DNA of 64,000 bases. It comes from Bacteroidales bacterium UBA3810 (lineage in GTDB: Bacteria; Bacteroidota; Bacteroidia; Bacteroidales; Paludibacteraceae). The notes beneath the pieces are model-generated. The model made no database searches. It was not told where the DNA came from and worked only from the letters and a program-made list of their open reading frames with translations. Position numbers and translations under genes: made by a program. The stretch covers positions 26,720 to 90,719 of the forward strand of contig DFEE01000020.1 of NCBI GenBank assembly GCA_002368645.1, read 5' to 3'. Positions 12,101 to 19,900 of the stretch are shown here, piece after piece (the stretch's first letter is position 1; every line of letters starts with the position of its first letter).

Positions 12101-12699
12101 CCATTGGACATCGGTGCTGCGGGCGTGATGGTTACAATAGTATTATTCTTGGTCGCAATAACAGCAAACTCACTGGACTTATTGTCTTGCTGATAGTTCA
12201 GCACATAGTACTCCCGCTTTAGATATTGAGCCGGAAAGACGATTGAAGCATCTTGTTTAATAGTGTTTCCGACACCCTGCTTATTATAGGCGTAACACGA
12301 AAAGCGGGTTACCTCGTCATCGGTATATACCCGCAGGCCCTTTCGCACGGGCGCTCCGGTAGCGTCATTGATTTTCTCGAGATAAACAAGCGCCGGAGTA
12401 ATGTGCTCAACAGCATAGTATTGTGTGCCGGCAGGAACCGTAAAATTCCTATATAGATTGCCGCCTACTTCTATCGTAAACGCAACGGGAGCGGAGGGGA
12501 CTTCGTCTAAAACGATGTATATCGACAAATCCAATGACTCATCGTCCGCCGGCGCCTCGTTATTACTCATAAAAGCCACCCAGAAATCCGTACCGGACAT
12601 AGGACTCGCCGGCTTATCTGCAAACACCGGCATAGTTATACCCAATATCAGGGTAACAACTGCCGTTACGAATATCCTATACCAATGTTTCCAATTCAT
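3106..12699 (-). CDS. Giant T9SS cell-surface protein with CDS-motif repeats
   Basis: A 3197-residue secreted protein. Residues 1-27 are a signal peptide. Residues about 30-520 resemble the IgGFc-binding N-terminal domain found in Bacteroidota surface proteins (starts GTDFWVAFMSN). From about residue 560 to 2950 it is built from irregular modules of 60-110 residues, each with a C-x-x-x-x-x-Y-x-W strand, a Y-x-D-(S/T)-L turn and a closing G-C-D-S-(I/V)-(Y/I)-x-L-x-L-T-V strand; I count about 25 Cys-Asp-Ser motifs. The last 70 residues (YTVYNSWGAKVRSG, then GTYVFYLTDSDG) form a type A T9SS sorting domain. Such modules are known from Bacteroidota adhesin-like proteins. An adhesive or matrix role is inferred. 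It has its own promoter, divergent from valS, and heads a four-gene set. Confidence 0.85.
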   Translation of the reverse strand: MNWKHWYRIFVTAVVTLILGITMPVFADKPASPMSGTDFWVAFMSNNEAPADDESLDLSIYIVLDEVPSAPVAFTIEVGGNLYRNFTVPAGTQYYAVEHITPALVYLEKINDATGAPVRKGLRVYTDDEVTRFSCYAYNKQGVGNTIKQDASIVFPAQYLKREYYVLNYQQDNKSSEFAVIATKNNTIVTITPAAPMSNGWMANSEYQVRLNAGEVCYLASPPATDLNPIVELSGTKICSDKDVAVFAANELVQIPQSSTYGSNSVYEQLLPIEYWGQGDYYLALLGHTKLNAFYGIAEEQSMSTTVTANFADASWNFVEQVAGGSPFGRNTNPYTKVEDYYYISESDGIPDVHITTDYPVLINSYLPCGNLNPESFGSGRDGYTVEWGNPANAIVPSWSQRTKRTVFFTRKLTYLNRGTRGAYPQAHLVQIITAARDTDLITVDGVTVEGFTVMTSDPTMAYTSYNIDTLHFGAHEVETTGDGFIGTVYGFTHGLGYMYTLGFNPAPNSKSLVIAEDSAWHMMSPISYDIPYDTINEGWFQRQLDRSIPIELQHLDTAYVCDSTRLHYIENLPKAGMIDSIAWWVFDYGVDGKNELKTLAHYNFMDNNRVDSLTQLKQRYDYLFALEPQKDLKPSERDPYRYFQIQAIVYNKKFICQNLEASIDTFRTMTRVARAYNDTIARRVICVNDTVHCFYDNGVTDAYDTHDATLNKETVFMAADGNWLAHHSYDAAAYHAGTFPGVGDVTFVRHYTSIYGCDSIMSFQLHICDTSLTTLDTTICQNHLEEYRLKLNGANSQLFDKVIFKELPGDWTYRDTLRAHQCDPVAEEFKDYKFLDPLTGGCDSIIELTIHVGEVFRDTIVKSDWCAVPAEGQETPDPNAEYVWYHDINGDGVEDSIMTIRFSQLKPAGKAKYSAYFSDTLRSHSCLPCREVSPEGGCDSIIVLHLTARESFVRYTAAQYSTFCDSIYNPATHSFTKNEFYWRQNASGTDYGSSKFKQEPRTFYLADGTPILSTETMNLPAGSYLIEDRFESQEHCDSIWKWNLTINPVQFHREQHSMTDKATYAWDNHTNPVTGASPWVLGPFSHDTVIYDESHIGNGKDDCAEIYMLTIRIGNSTYDEEIAEICDNETYTWLDHELTGSAPRRLWDKTNNRYILASELTGDKARGIYAAGRTYYIYDSLLTTSTIPADSIWCLKLTVHPTYVDSPKVEICQGDFYTWHGTTYGAQTGTFRQAYHDQTIHSCDSSEYLTITVHPVFRDTVRVTLCQDSNYVWYGSNGERVLDAQGNAYPIPTDQVVTERKFVCAFTTADCDTCHSSLGCDSVYVLYLTVRPSYINSRVVEVPVTACTEQGVYDWVGHPRYSGLNAIDISQPGHISIYDTLLIGDCQCDSVVHLDLTVISNAPQTLLTTVCQNSDPFTLGTMSFSPDTMTVGEHIYRNTISVGGSGCEYYEEIRVKVDSVYRYTENLTLCQSEHHATHLWHGKQLPYNEAGVVTYYDSLKSKVTGCDSIYSLTLTVTPAYYHLEDTVYALETETITWQGKTLTNLSAGDYVDYDSIYRQTVNNCDSIRYLRLIVTEVDTICQNTPYPEWNGHTLSTENAGLRTYRDTLTAPSGRDSIASISLLVLPSYRFPSEHVMSTEESFSWRNHFYVGSLYQGDTTGTGAIVIQNSVNHFEDSYNTAFVGSFQCDSVYTLTIRIGQVFRDTTYAYICDSRCEYEWRRDGISERDSLIQRFSGDTLTAGLTYIYEDHKLTSMGFDSVFYLSLKVYQSHRLEAVDTVCQGDTYLWKDGHEGHTYYSPEYGSIITIPTIDSARTITIIDSLKTTGIFHNPKTGIDHVVGCDSVWRLSLYVAPVYQEFTNKIVESVYVDDTAFFAWEGKTYGPLPAGDYKDYDRFDTTTALGCDSIRFLRVIVALTDTICKDSLYTFHGETIDTHREAGVYYLQDTLTAMDGSDSIAALRIYVPASYAIPERYMISDEEYYQWQGRYYVGANFDTALHHIDTTGWNARVLTEPILYDTARWHAYYDAAQTLYCDSVYYLTLRVGKVSRDTTFDYVCNNCTYQWMRDIDSNGTLDEVMRIDASTLRAGETYFFYDSLKTSLDYDSIYNLSLTVYPVYGPTELSWTDTVCRETPYRWDEMASGTDHTARWLWDVKRNRRVWSEAIDVSVAGTYTFLDSLYTRTYFIDPHGVNSDTTRCDSIWQLTLFIPPTYNYNIPRYLCDNDSLRWQQRLYVGSEFKDSLLLDPIALEVDTIIYVNKSQSPFRDTVRYSSVYHCDSIYNLALTIGGIDRTYLHESISDNDSVWSFCHAAITGATWNCRSGRDFRLAAEALYDSTNIRLPYQVELIDTLTNIGGCDSIIIDTLTVLPEYHMHLDTSVCSNVTFHWRRYRNLNHERSGTYTDTLRSVYGTDSIFYLHLTTMPSVYKRSDRNLCKNDTIYGWQHSQDIYFDPVEDAGATYVRYTANYETGLGCDSVIEVWMTYYDYYNYYDTVTICAGSETTWRGKTYSAAGDYYDSLKTAFCGCDSVYHLHVITKPTYYFDEYYTVCESETPFVWSRNGVVITDTIPVNRAGEYIYHEDHLTPYGCDSNYVLHLSVVPVFNLCDQDTLGWQSYIYKGDNYEQFHGPLVLDPADNRTVVVVAESNDTITRSISYPTSLQGLDSVFVLTLVVHPTPVVERSFNACTGDSTYLLNAKTFDITATGLYIFRDTLPTVSCGCDSIIIDTVRVDSSYYFHENERACAALETTYWAQSGRTYSADYTTVIPVGYSPVDTIIYDTVRYSTVAGCDSVYYYAVQFDRSYFISEYDTVCSTEKTYRWHNKVFDIPMPEHLLWSGDTTYVLWDSCTTAQGCDSIYMRSVNVLPTQLVDTVRTICLGDTFYLHERPLTASGIYRDTVPNRWGCDLITTVYLTVVQPTQITLSDPIICADAEAYTIAFHATPASMPPLRYSLYYSDYARDTLGFTDIIDRDIPEGDSVLYIEMPPLRDSMDYPRPGNYMAKLYFDNGICLDSNLLAQTKPFQIRYPNWVLEQHWNDMVAVLSSRYNGGYDFASFQWYRDGVLMIGETNSYVYEPHWLSGANYSAALVRLGETEAIMTCELPVDTVRDDAVVPTHPYLSVVPTLVLRANPQVHILSANEGDYTVYNSWGAKVRSGHFVPDTHVTLGGQDAGAYTVDLPSTAGTYVFYLTDSDGLNRSVKVIVQ

Positions 12700-12763
12700 C
12701 TATTTCGCTTTCTACTTTTTGCCTTTATCTTCAGACTAAACTTTAGACACACAAAATCCGCGG

Positions 12764-12795
12764 CAAAAATACATATTTTTTTTGATTTATGCAAA
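12764..12795 (-). promoter_or_regulatory. Bacteroidota-type promoter for the giant surface gene
   Basis: On the minus strand the -33 box TTTG (12795-12792) is followed after exactly 20 bases by TATTTTTG (12771-12764), matching TAnnTTTG. The -33 box is extended as TTTGCATAAATC. The start codon is 65 bases further on. It lies back to back with the valS promoter. Confidence 0.75.
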
Positions 12796-12810
12796 AAAAT
12801 CTATCTTTTT

Positions 12811-12842
12811 TTTGCTTTTTCAGATAAATTTATGTACTTTTG
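12811..12842 (+). promoter_or_regulatory. Bacteroidota-type promoter for valS
   Basis: TTTG (12811-12814), 20 bases, then TACTTTTG (12835-12842). The ATG of valS is 22 bases after the -7 box, giving a leader of under 20 bases. Confidence 0.8.
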
Positions 12843-12864
12843 CGGCCGCTAAAAACTACTGAAC

Positions 12865-15531
12865 ATGGAAACTAAGTACAATCCCTCTGAAATTGAAGCC
12901 AAATGGTACCAATATTGGCTCAAGCACAAGATGTTTCACTCCGAGCCGGACGCACGCGAACCGTTTACTGTCGTTATTCCACCCCCCAATGTTACGGGCG
13001 TATTGCATATGGGTCATGTGCTCAATGAGACAATTCAAGATATTCTCGTAAGGCGCGCAAGACTGGAAGGCAAGAACGCATGTTGGGTTCCGGGCACAGA
13101 CCACGCCTCTATCGCAACCGAAGCAAAAGTTATTAAACGGCTCAAGGAACAGGGAATCAATAAATCCGACCTCACCCGTGAGCAGTTTCTCAAGCATGCT
13201 TGGGACTGGACCGATGAGCATGGAGGCATTATTCTCAAGCAGTTACGTCAACTCGGATGTTCTTGTGATTGGGACAGGACTGCGTTCACGATGGACGAAA
13301 CACGCTCTAAAGCGGTTATCCATGTATTCTGTGACCTTTATAAAAAAGGACTCATTTATCGCGGATTGCGAATGGTCAACTGGGATCCGGAGAGACAAAC
13401 GGCTCTCTCAGACGAAGAGGTCATCCACCACGACGAACATAGTAAATTCTATTATCTTAAATACGAAGTCCAGGAAGAACCCGGCAAGTACGCTATCGTC
13501 GCTACCACACGACCCGAAACCATCTTTGGAGATATAGCGGTCTGCATCAATCCTAAAGAGGAGAAGAACCAATGGCTTAAGGGCAAACATGTCATCGTGC
13601 CAGGCGTAGGAAGAATTGTGCCTATTATTGAAGACAGATATGTCGAGATTGGTTTCGGTACCGGTTGTTTGAAGGTTACTCCGGCCCACGATGTCAACGA
13701 CTATGCTTTAGGACAAAAATACGACCTTAAGATTATTGACATTTTCACCCCCGATGCGCATCTCAATATGGATACGGTTGAGCCCGAGCTCCAATCTAAT
13801 GTCCGCAAATACCACGGCATGGATCGATTTGAATGTCGCAAGCAAATTATCGAAGACCTTACAGCGCTTGGACTCGTGGACCACATTGAGGATTACGACA
13901 ACAAAGTGGGCTACTCCGAGCGCACCAATGTACCGATTGAGCCGAGACTCTCGCTCCAATGGTTTGTCAATATGCAGCATTTTGCGGAGATTGCATTACC
14001 ACCCGTGATGAATGACGATATCATTTTCTATCCTGCTAAATACAAAAACACCTACCGCAATTGGCTTGAGAATATCAAGGACTGGTGTATCAGCCGCCAA
14101 CTCTGGTGGGGACACCGTATTCCCGCTTATTACGATGCAGACTTGCTCGCCCAAACAGGTATTGAGAAATACCCGGACGACAAAATAATTATTGCGGAAA
14201 GCCTTGAAGAGGCGCAACAACTTGCCACAACCAAATTTGGACTTTCTACGAACCTCGTTCAGGACGAAGGAGCACTTGACACTTGGTTCAGTTCATGGCT
14301 CTGGCCCATCAGCCTCTTCGACGGCATTGACAAACCCGATAATGCCGAATTGAAATATTACTACCCCACCGCCGATCTTGTTACCGGTCCGGATATCATT
14401 TTCTTCTGGGTAGCAAGAATGATTATGGCTGGCTATGAGTATGTCGGCAAAATGCCTTTCAAACATGTCTATTTCACAGGTATTGTACGGGATAAATTAG
14501 GACGTAAGATGTCTAAATCCTTGGGCAATAGTCCTGACCCGCTTGATCTCATTGAGCGTTACGGCGCGGACGGCGTAAGGATGGGAATGATGTTATCGGC
14601 ACCTGCCGGTAATGACATCCTCTTTGACGAAACGCTATGTGAACAAGGTCGTAATTTCAACAACAAAATCTGGAACTGCTTTAGGCTTATCAAAGGCTGG
14701 CAAACGGCAGAAAACGCTCCGTCAGAGGCGGACAAATTAGCCGTAACGTGGTTTACTGTTAAATTAGCCAAGACGGAAATGGAAGTTGCCGACCTCTTCG
14801 CTAAATACCGCCTGAGTGAAGCCCTCATGGCTATCTACAAGCTCTTTACAGATGAGTTCAGCGCATGGTATCTGGAGATGATTAAACCGGAATATGGTCA
14901 GCCTATCAATGAGCAGACTTTACGCTCAACGCATGTATTCTTCGACCGCATGCTCCGACTGCTCCACCCCTTTATGCCCTTTATCACGGAAGAGTTGTGG
15001 CACGAGTTGGAAGAGCGTGAAGACGGCGACACCATCATGTTCCCCTCTGAAACGGATTGGAATACCGATGAGTTTGCTGCACTGGACCCCGACGGATCTT
15101 TCTTGCAGAAGGTTGAAGACATGAAAGCTATTATAGCCGGCATTCGCAATATCCGCGCTCAAAAGAATATCCCCAATAAGGATAAACTCACACTCGTTAG
15201 TCCTATCGCCTTGAGCGATTTAGTGACTAAACTCGCTAATGTTGATATCGTCTCCGAGACAAATTCAACCGCGCTTTCTAAGTACATCGTCGGCACTACC
15301 GAGTTTGCTGTTCCGCTGGATCAATATATTGATAAGGACGAAGAATTGCATAAACTTGAAGCGGAATTAGCGCATCAGGAAGCCTTCCTTAAAGGCGTTA
15401 TGGCTAAACTTAATAATGAACGTTTTGTCCAAAATGCCAAGCCGGAGGTTGTAGAACTTGAGCGCAAGAAGAAATCCGATGCCCTCTCGCGTATAGCCAC
15501 ATTGAAAGAATCCATTGAAGCCCTTCAATAA
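12865..15531 (+). CDS. valS: Valine-tRNA ligase
   Basis: Class Ia aminoacyl-tRNA synthetase, 888 residues, the usual length for ValS, charging tRNA-Val with valine in the cytoplasm. The HIGH-type motif is HMGH (residues 48-51, within PPNVTGVLHMGH) and the KMSKS motif is intact (548-552, GRKMSKSLGNSPDP). The editing domain lies between them (TTRPETIFGDIAV, GTGCLKVTPAHDVNDY). The C-terminal 70 residues form the Lys/Glu-rich coiled-coil tRNA-binding arm typical of ValS. The ATG at 12865 follows a strong promoter. The 3' end overlaps the next gene by 17 bases, so the two are probably cotranscribed. Confidence 0.98.
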   Translation: METKYNPSEIEAKWYQYWLKHKMFHSEPDAREPFTVVIPPPNVTGVLHMGHVLNETIQDILVRRARLEGKNACWVPGTDHASIATEAKVIKRLKEQGINKSDLTREQFLKHAWDWTDEHGGIILKQLRQLGCSCDWDRTAFTMDETRSKAVIHVFCDLYKKGLIYRGLRMVNWDPERQTALSDEEVIHHDEHSKFYYLKYEVQEEPGKYAIVATTRPETIFGDIAVCINPKEEKNQWLKGKHVIVPGVGRIVPIIEDRYVEIGFGTGCLKVTPAHDVNDYALGQKYDLKIIDIFTPDAHLNMDTVEPELQSNVRKYHGMDRFECRKQIIEDLTALGLVDHIEDYDNKVGYSERTNVPIEPRLSLQWFVNMQHFAEIALPPVMNDDIIFYPAKYKNTYRNWLENIKDWCISRQLWWGHRIPAYYDADLLAQTGIEKYPDDKIIIAESLEEAQQLATTKFGLSTNLVQDEGALDTWFSSWLWPISLFDGIDKPDNAELKYYYPTADLVTGPDIIFFWVARMIMAGYEYVGKMPFKHVYFTGIVRDKLGRKMSKSLGNSPDPLDLIERYGADGVRMGMMLSAPAGNDILFDETLCEQGRNFNNKIWNCFRLIKGWQTAENAPSEADKLAVTWFTVKLAKTEMEVADLFAKYRLSEALMAIYKLFTDEFSAWYLEMIKPEYGQPINEQTLRSTHVFFDRMLRLLHPFMPFITEELWHELEEREDGDTIMFPSETDWNTDEFAALDPDGSFLQKVEDMKAIIAGIRNIRAQKNIPNKDKLTLVSPIALSDLVTKLANVDIVSETNSTALSKYIVGTTEFAVPLDQYIDKDEELHKLEAELAHQEAFLKGVMAKLNNERFVQNAKPEVVELERKKKSDALSRIATLKESIEALQ

Positions 15532-16765
15532 GATACTGATATTAGGTCCTTGCGCGGCGGAAAGCGAAGAACAAGTATTTGCTATCGCCCGTGAACTAAG
15601 CCGCTTACCTTATCCGTTTATTTATCGGGCAGGAATATGGAAGCCGCGCACCTCACCCGACACCTTTCAAGGTGTTGGAGTACAGGGACTATCGTGGCTC
15701 AAAGCGGTACAAGACCAATTGCATATACCTGTCTGTACCGAAGTAGCAACACCGGAGCAAGTGCGTTTATGCCTTGACGCCGGTATCACACATCTTTGGA
15801 TTGGCGCGCGCACGAGCGCGAACCCTATCGCCGTGCAAGCCATTGCCGACACCATCGTAGACTTCACAAAAGACCTTGAAACGGCTACCCGGGCACCTGG
15901 TTACCCGAATAAAAAAGACAACTATGCGCTCCCGGTGACTGTTTATATCAAAAACCCCGTCAATGATGATGTCCGACTCTGGCTCGGCAATATAGAACGA
16001 CTGAGAAAAAACGCCACTGTGATTGCCATTCATCGTGGCTGCAATCATCAGCCCTGTTGGCATATGGCTCATCAGCTCAAACAACTCCTTGGAACGACGA
16101 CCCGGGCACAGCACGCAGACCGAGATTTTTCCTCTATTGAAACGGCAACCTGGGCACCCGGTGTCCTGGATAAAACAGACACTACTCAAGGCTGCACAGA
16201 CGCTCTTGCAGGCTGCACAGACGCCGGCACTGGCGCCACGCCAGTTCTGTTGGACCCTTCTCATATGTCCGGCGATGCTAACAAGGTTCCGCAACTTATT
16301 GCACTCGGTATGCAACTTGGCTATGACGGATTCATGATAGAGGTCCATAATGACCCCGCCCATGCCCTCTCGGATTCCAAACAACAAATCCCCCCCGAGA
16401 CTGTCATTAAAATCCTTAAAACGGTAACTGCCCCCACCTGCTGCACAGCCGCCGGGTCCGCAGCCTCTGCGGCTGGTTCTATGGGGAAAAAAGCCAACAC
16501 CCCTCAACTCGACTTGAGTTGGTTCAGGGCAGAGATTGACGAACTGGATGCACGATTATGGGACTTGATTAAAGAGCGTATGTCGCTTGTTCAGCAGATT
16601 GGGGAGGTGAAGCGCCAACAAGGATTAGCGCCACTACAACCCCAACGCTACAACGAGATGTTAAAACAACGTTTGCTCTGGGCGCAGGAAAACGGACTCC
16701 CCGAAGATAAAATTAAAGCCATTCTGGACGCCATCCACGAACTGGCCCTCTCCGTTCAATCCTAA
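15515..16765 (+). CDS. Bifunctional DAHP synthase / chorismate mutase (type II)
   Basis: Combines the first shikimate-pathway step (erythrose-4-phosphate plus PEP to DAHP) with chorismate-to-prephenate rearrangement. The synthase part starts ILILGPCAAESEEQV and contains RAGIWKPRTSP, HLWIGARTSANP, IKNPVN, AIHRG and LLDPSHMSGD. The chorismate mutase helix bundle is C-terminal (about 335-416, WFRAEIDELDARLWDLIKER). At 416 residues it is roughly 60 longer than the Bacteroidota relatives I know. The extra residues lie after the IADT helix (about 121-136), before DPSH (about 190-245) and in an Ala/Thr-rich linker before the mutase. The first two carry related DNA (see repeat entry). Start is TTG at 15515 inside valS; no ATG is near. 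The family normally has a longer N-terminus. Confidence 0.92.
   Translation: MKPFNKILILGPCAAESEEQVFAIARELSRLPYPFIYRAGIWKPRTSPDTFQGVGVQGLSWLKAVQDQLHIPVCTEVATPEQVRLCLDAGITHLWIGARTSANPIAVQAIADTIVDFTKDLETATRAPGYPNKKDNYALPVTVYIKNPVNDDVRLWLGNIERLRKNATVIAIHRGCNHQPCWHMAHQLKQLLGTTTRAQHADRDFSSIETATWAPGVLDKTDTTQGCTDALAGCTDAGTGATPVLLDPSHMSGDANKVPQLIALGMQLGYDGFMIEVHNDPAHALSDSKQQIPPETVIKILKTVTAPTCCTAAGSAASAAGSMGKKANTPQLDLSWFRAEIDELDARLWDLIKERMSLVQQIGEVKRQQGLAPLQPQRYNEMLKQRLLWAQENGLPEDKIKAILDAIHELALSVQS
15876..16225 (+). repeat. Related DNA segments inside the DAHP synthase gene
   Basis: 15876-15920 and 16137-16180 are about 75-80% identical (both start TTGAAACGGC and include GGGCACC, then ATAAAA and GACA) and encode ETATRAPGYPNKKD and ETATWAPGVLDKTD. 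A shorter related piece, GACCCGGGCAC, lies at about 16099-16109. Just after the second copy, GGCTGCACAGACGC appears twice 21 bases apart (about 16190-16225). All lie in segments that interrupt the conserved synthase sequence, in frame. Confidence 0.7.
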
Positions 16766-16816
16766 TACTTACCCCACTCCATTGTAGTCGTAATTCCTAT
16801 CTTGCGCCGTATACGC

Positions 16817-16865
16817 ATCGGGTGCTGATCGGGTGCTCATCGGGTGCTGATCGGGTGCTTATCGG
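16817..16865. repeat. 11-base tandem repeat, four units plus partial
   Basis: ATCGGGTGCTG, ATCGGGTGCTC, ATCGGGTGCTG and ATCGGGTGCTT run head to tail from 16817 to 16860, followed by ATCGG. Only the last base varies. The array sits between two converging genes, upstream of the shared terminator. Confidence 0.95.
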
Positions 16866-16911
16866 ATAATGACCAAAGGAGAAGGCTAAGATACGTGACG
16901 CATAGCAAAAA

Positions 16912-16948
16912 GATAGCCGCCCGTTGAGGCGGCTATCTTCTGTTTTTT
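16912..16948. terminator. Bidirectional rho-independent terminator
   Basis: GATAGCCGCC (16912-16921) pairs perfectly with GGCGGCTATC (16928-16937) around a six-base loop, and the stem extends two further A-T pairs. A six-T run follows on the plus strand (16943-16948) and an A run precedes it, giving a T run on the minus strand. It can end both the DAHP synthase transcript and the giant minus-strand gene. Confidence 0.92.
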
Positions 16949-16960
16949 GCACCATAATCA

Positions 16961-19900
16961 TTATGGCATGGTAATAATCTTACCGGTCTTGAGAACTTTG
17001 GTGTCACCTTCAAAGAAGCTATAGACATAGACTGTTCCGGGCTTCAATTGAACCTCGGTGCCGTTATTGCCCCAGAAATCCACAAGTTCTTCATCGCCGT
17101 TGGCAAGAATGACAACTTCACGGTGGTTCGCATCGCAAGGTGTCAGTTCATACGTACCGGAACCATATCCGTTCACATTATATACATAGAACTTCACATT
17201 CTTGCGAATGGTGCCCACTAACAATTTACCGCCGGGTATCACTTTGACTAAGCAGTCAGTAGTTTTAACAGCAGCCGCATCATTAATGGTATCATACGGC
17301 ATAAAGACACGGTATTCGCGATCCTCACCCGCTTCGGAGGTACAAATGATAATAGCCTCATAGCCGAGCATTTGACCGTCCTCATCTTGCACAGGATTGA
17401 TAAGCGGATTAGCGACCTCGGCTCTATCGGACATTGGCACCGGCGTAATAACAGGAGCGGAGCCACCTGTAGGTAACCAGTAGATATACTGATGCTCCAT
17501 AGTACTGTAATCCATATTCGGGTCAAAATCAACGAGTCCTTCCTCACCTACTAAGATTGCAGACAATCGGTTCTCAGAAGAAAGCACAATTTCTTGTGTG
17601 ATAACATACATGCGTACATCACCATTACCGGCTTGAACGGAGATGAGCACTGTACCGCCATCCTGCATAGAGGTGGTCACCTCAGCTTGCTCGGAACGCG
17701 CGATTGCCGTAAAGGCCTCAAGCGGGTACTTGTCTTCATCGGCTGAACCAGCCTCAAAGGCAATGGTATATTCCGTTTGCTCCGGGTCAAAGCCCTCAAT
17801 GGTATCGCCGTTCAATAAGATGGCGGAAAGAGCATTGTCAGGATCCTTGCCGAGTGTGAAAATCAACTGATAAACATTGAAGTCCTCACAGAAAGCAGGG
17901 TCGTCTGCACAAGAAGGCGAATATACATCCAATTCTAATGAAAGTTGCGCTGTATGGTCATCTGCCCAAATAGTATCGCTCCAGTTCTCATTGACCCATT
18001 GTCCTTCTTCAGCGAGAATAGCCGATACAAGAGGCATAGTGTCTTGACCAAACGGGATAGTAAAATCGTACCTGAAGAGGTCTGGAGAGAACGCTATGTC
18101 TTCCTCAACGCCGCTTACAAGCAGGTCTGCGAGGAATGCGTTCTTCGACTTCTCATGGGTAAACATGATGCGGTACTCTTTCGAGGTCACTTGGTCTTCC
18201 GCCGTAACTTTCAGTACCACATAGGTTGTGTCCTCAAAGTTGAGCGGGTCACCGATTGTTTGGTACTCAAGGGACTGGGTATTTTCGTCTTTCAAGACTC
18301 CGACTACGCTGGGCAAAGCTTCCGTCATACCTAATACCACCTTGTAGTTAAGCAGGTTATCGTTGAAGCCCGGTAGCAATTGATTTTCATTGAGCGTAAT
18401 CATCGCCAAGGTAGCGTCATCGTTATAGGCAATAGGGAAGTGGATAAGATAGGTGTGTTTAGCACCATTCTGAGCCGTAACCTCCAATTGTACCATTTGA
18501 CCTAAAGAGTGTGCCGTGGTATCAATCATATAAGAGGAACTAACGGTCTCAGTCTCATCGGCTTCATACTTAACAATCGGCAACATAGTAGTACCATAAG
18601 GTAAGGTGTGGTAGAACTCTGTACCCTCCGGGGTAAAGCCCTTGAGGCTATCAACTCCCACATAAATCATGGTCAATTGGTTATCGGCATATTTCTGAAT
18701 CTCGGTCGTCACGGTATAAATACCATAATCTCCGGACTCTGCCGTGACGCGCAACTGACGCACCATCTTGTTTTCCACATTCTGGATGGTGTCAATAACC
18801 ACCTTTTGAGACTCTCTAAACTTCTCAAAACCAAGTTCCGGATGGTTAGCCGTACCGGGGGCAAGTTGAATCTCATAATTGCGGACCGTCATATCGTAGT
18901 TCTCGAGACGAACAAGGTTGGCGTTTATCTCGCTCAAGTAAGTCTCCGTCGCATAGGTGAATTGGAAGAATACCACGTATTGTTTGGAGGTTACGCCATC
19001 ACCGGCCATAACATCAATTGTCGCTTTGACGGCATCAACTCCTACAGGTTCTATAACACTCTCCACCGTCTGCCACTCATCACCGTTCTTCCACGTGAGT
19101 TTCTGTACGCCACGAACTTCTTGAGGCAAAGTCTCTGTGTAGAAATAAGTCTCCTTATTGAAATTACGGACTGCCTTTTCCTCCCAGAATCCGGAAGCAT
19201 TCTTGAAGGTATAGGTGATGCTGTCTAAGTAGGCATTGGCGGATTGCTTCTCACGGAAGGAGAGGTGATAGGTATTGGTATGCACTTCGTCCTTCGCGGT
19301 TACAACAATATCCACATCGTTTGCATCTTTTTGGATGTCTACGCTCTTCACCGGAGCGGTAAGCACCGTGCCGACCTCAGGAATAGAAGTTGTACCCTGC
19401 GGCATATAAATCACATAGTTATTATTGCCCGGGTCGAAGGTGATTTCAGGATTTTGCTCCACATTATATTCACTCATAGCAGCGCCGTTGAGCGATATAT
19501 TATCCAAAGTGGCGATATTACTCATGGTCTCTAAATATACCTCAACAATATAATCGCTATAGGTCACGCCGTCTTCCGCCAAGACATGGAGTTTCTCGGT
19601 ATAGTGACCGGTTTCACCGGCAGCCTCCACCTCGGTAACCGTGACGGTTTGGAATTTGTCTTGCTTGAGATACTCTAATTGGACGGTCTCTGCCGCAATA
19701 CGCTTAGAGTAGTAGTGGCGTCCTGACTCAAAGAGTGTATCTACGCGCCAACCATTGACATAAATCATATCCAAATTGGCGTTATGGCTTGGCTCGGCAT
19801 CTATTTTAATAGCATATCTGCGGGTAGCGATACCATCTTCCGCTGTAACATTGAGGTAGGTTTCCTCCCCTACTGCACCCAACTCGGCAACAACGGTCTG

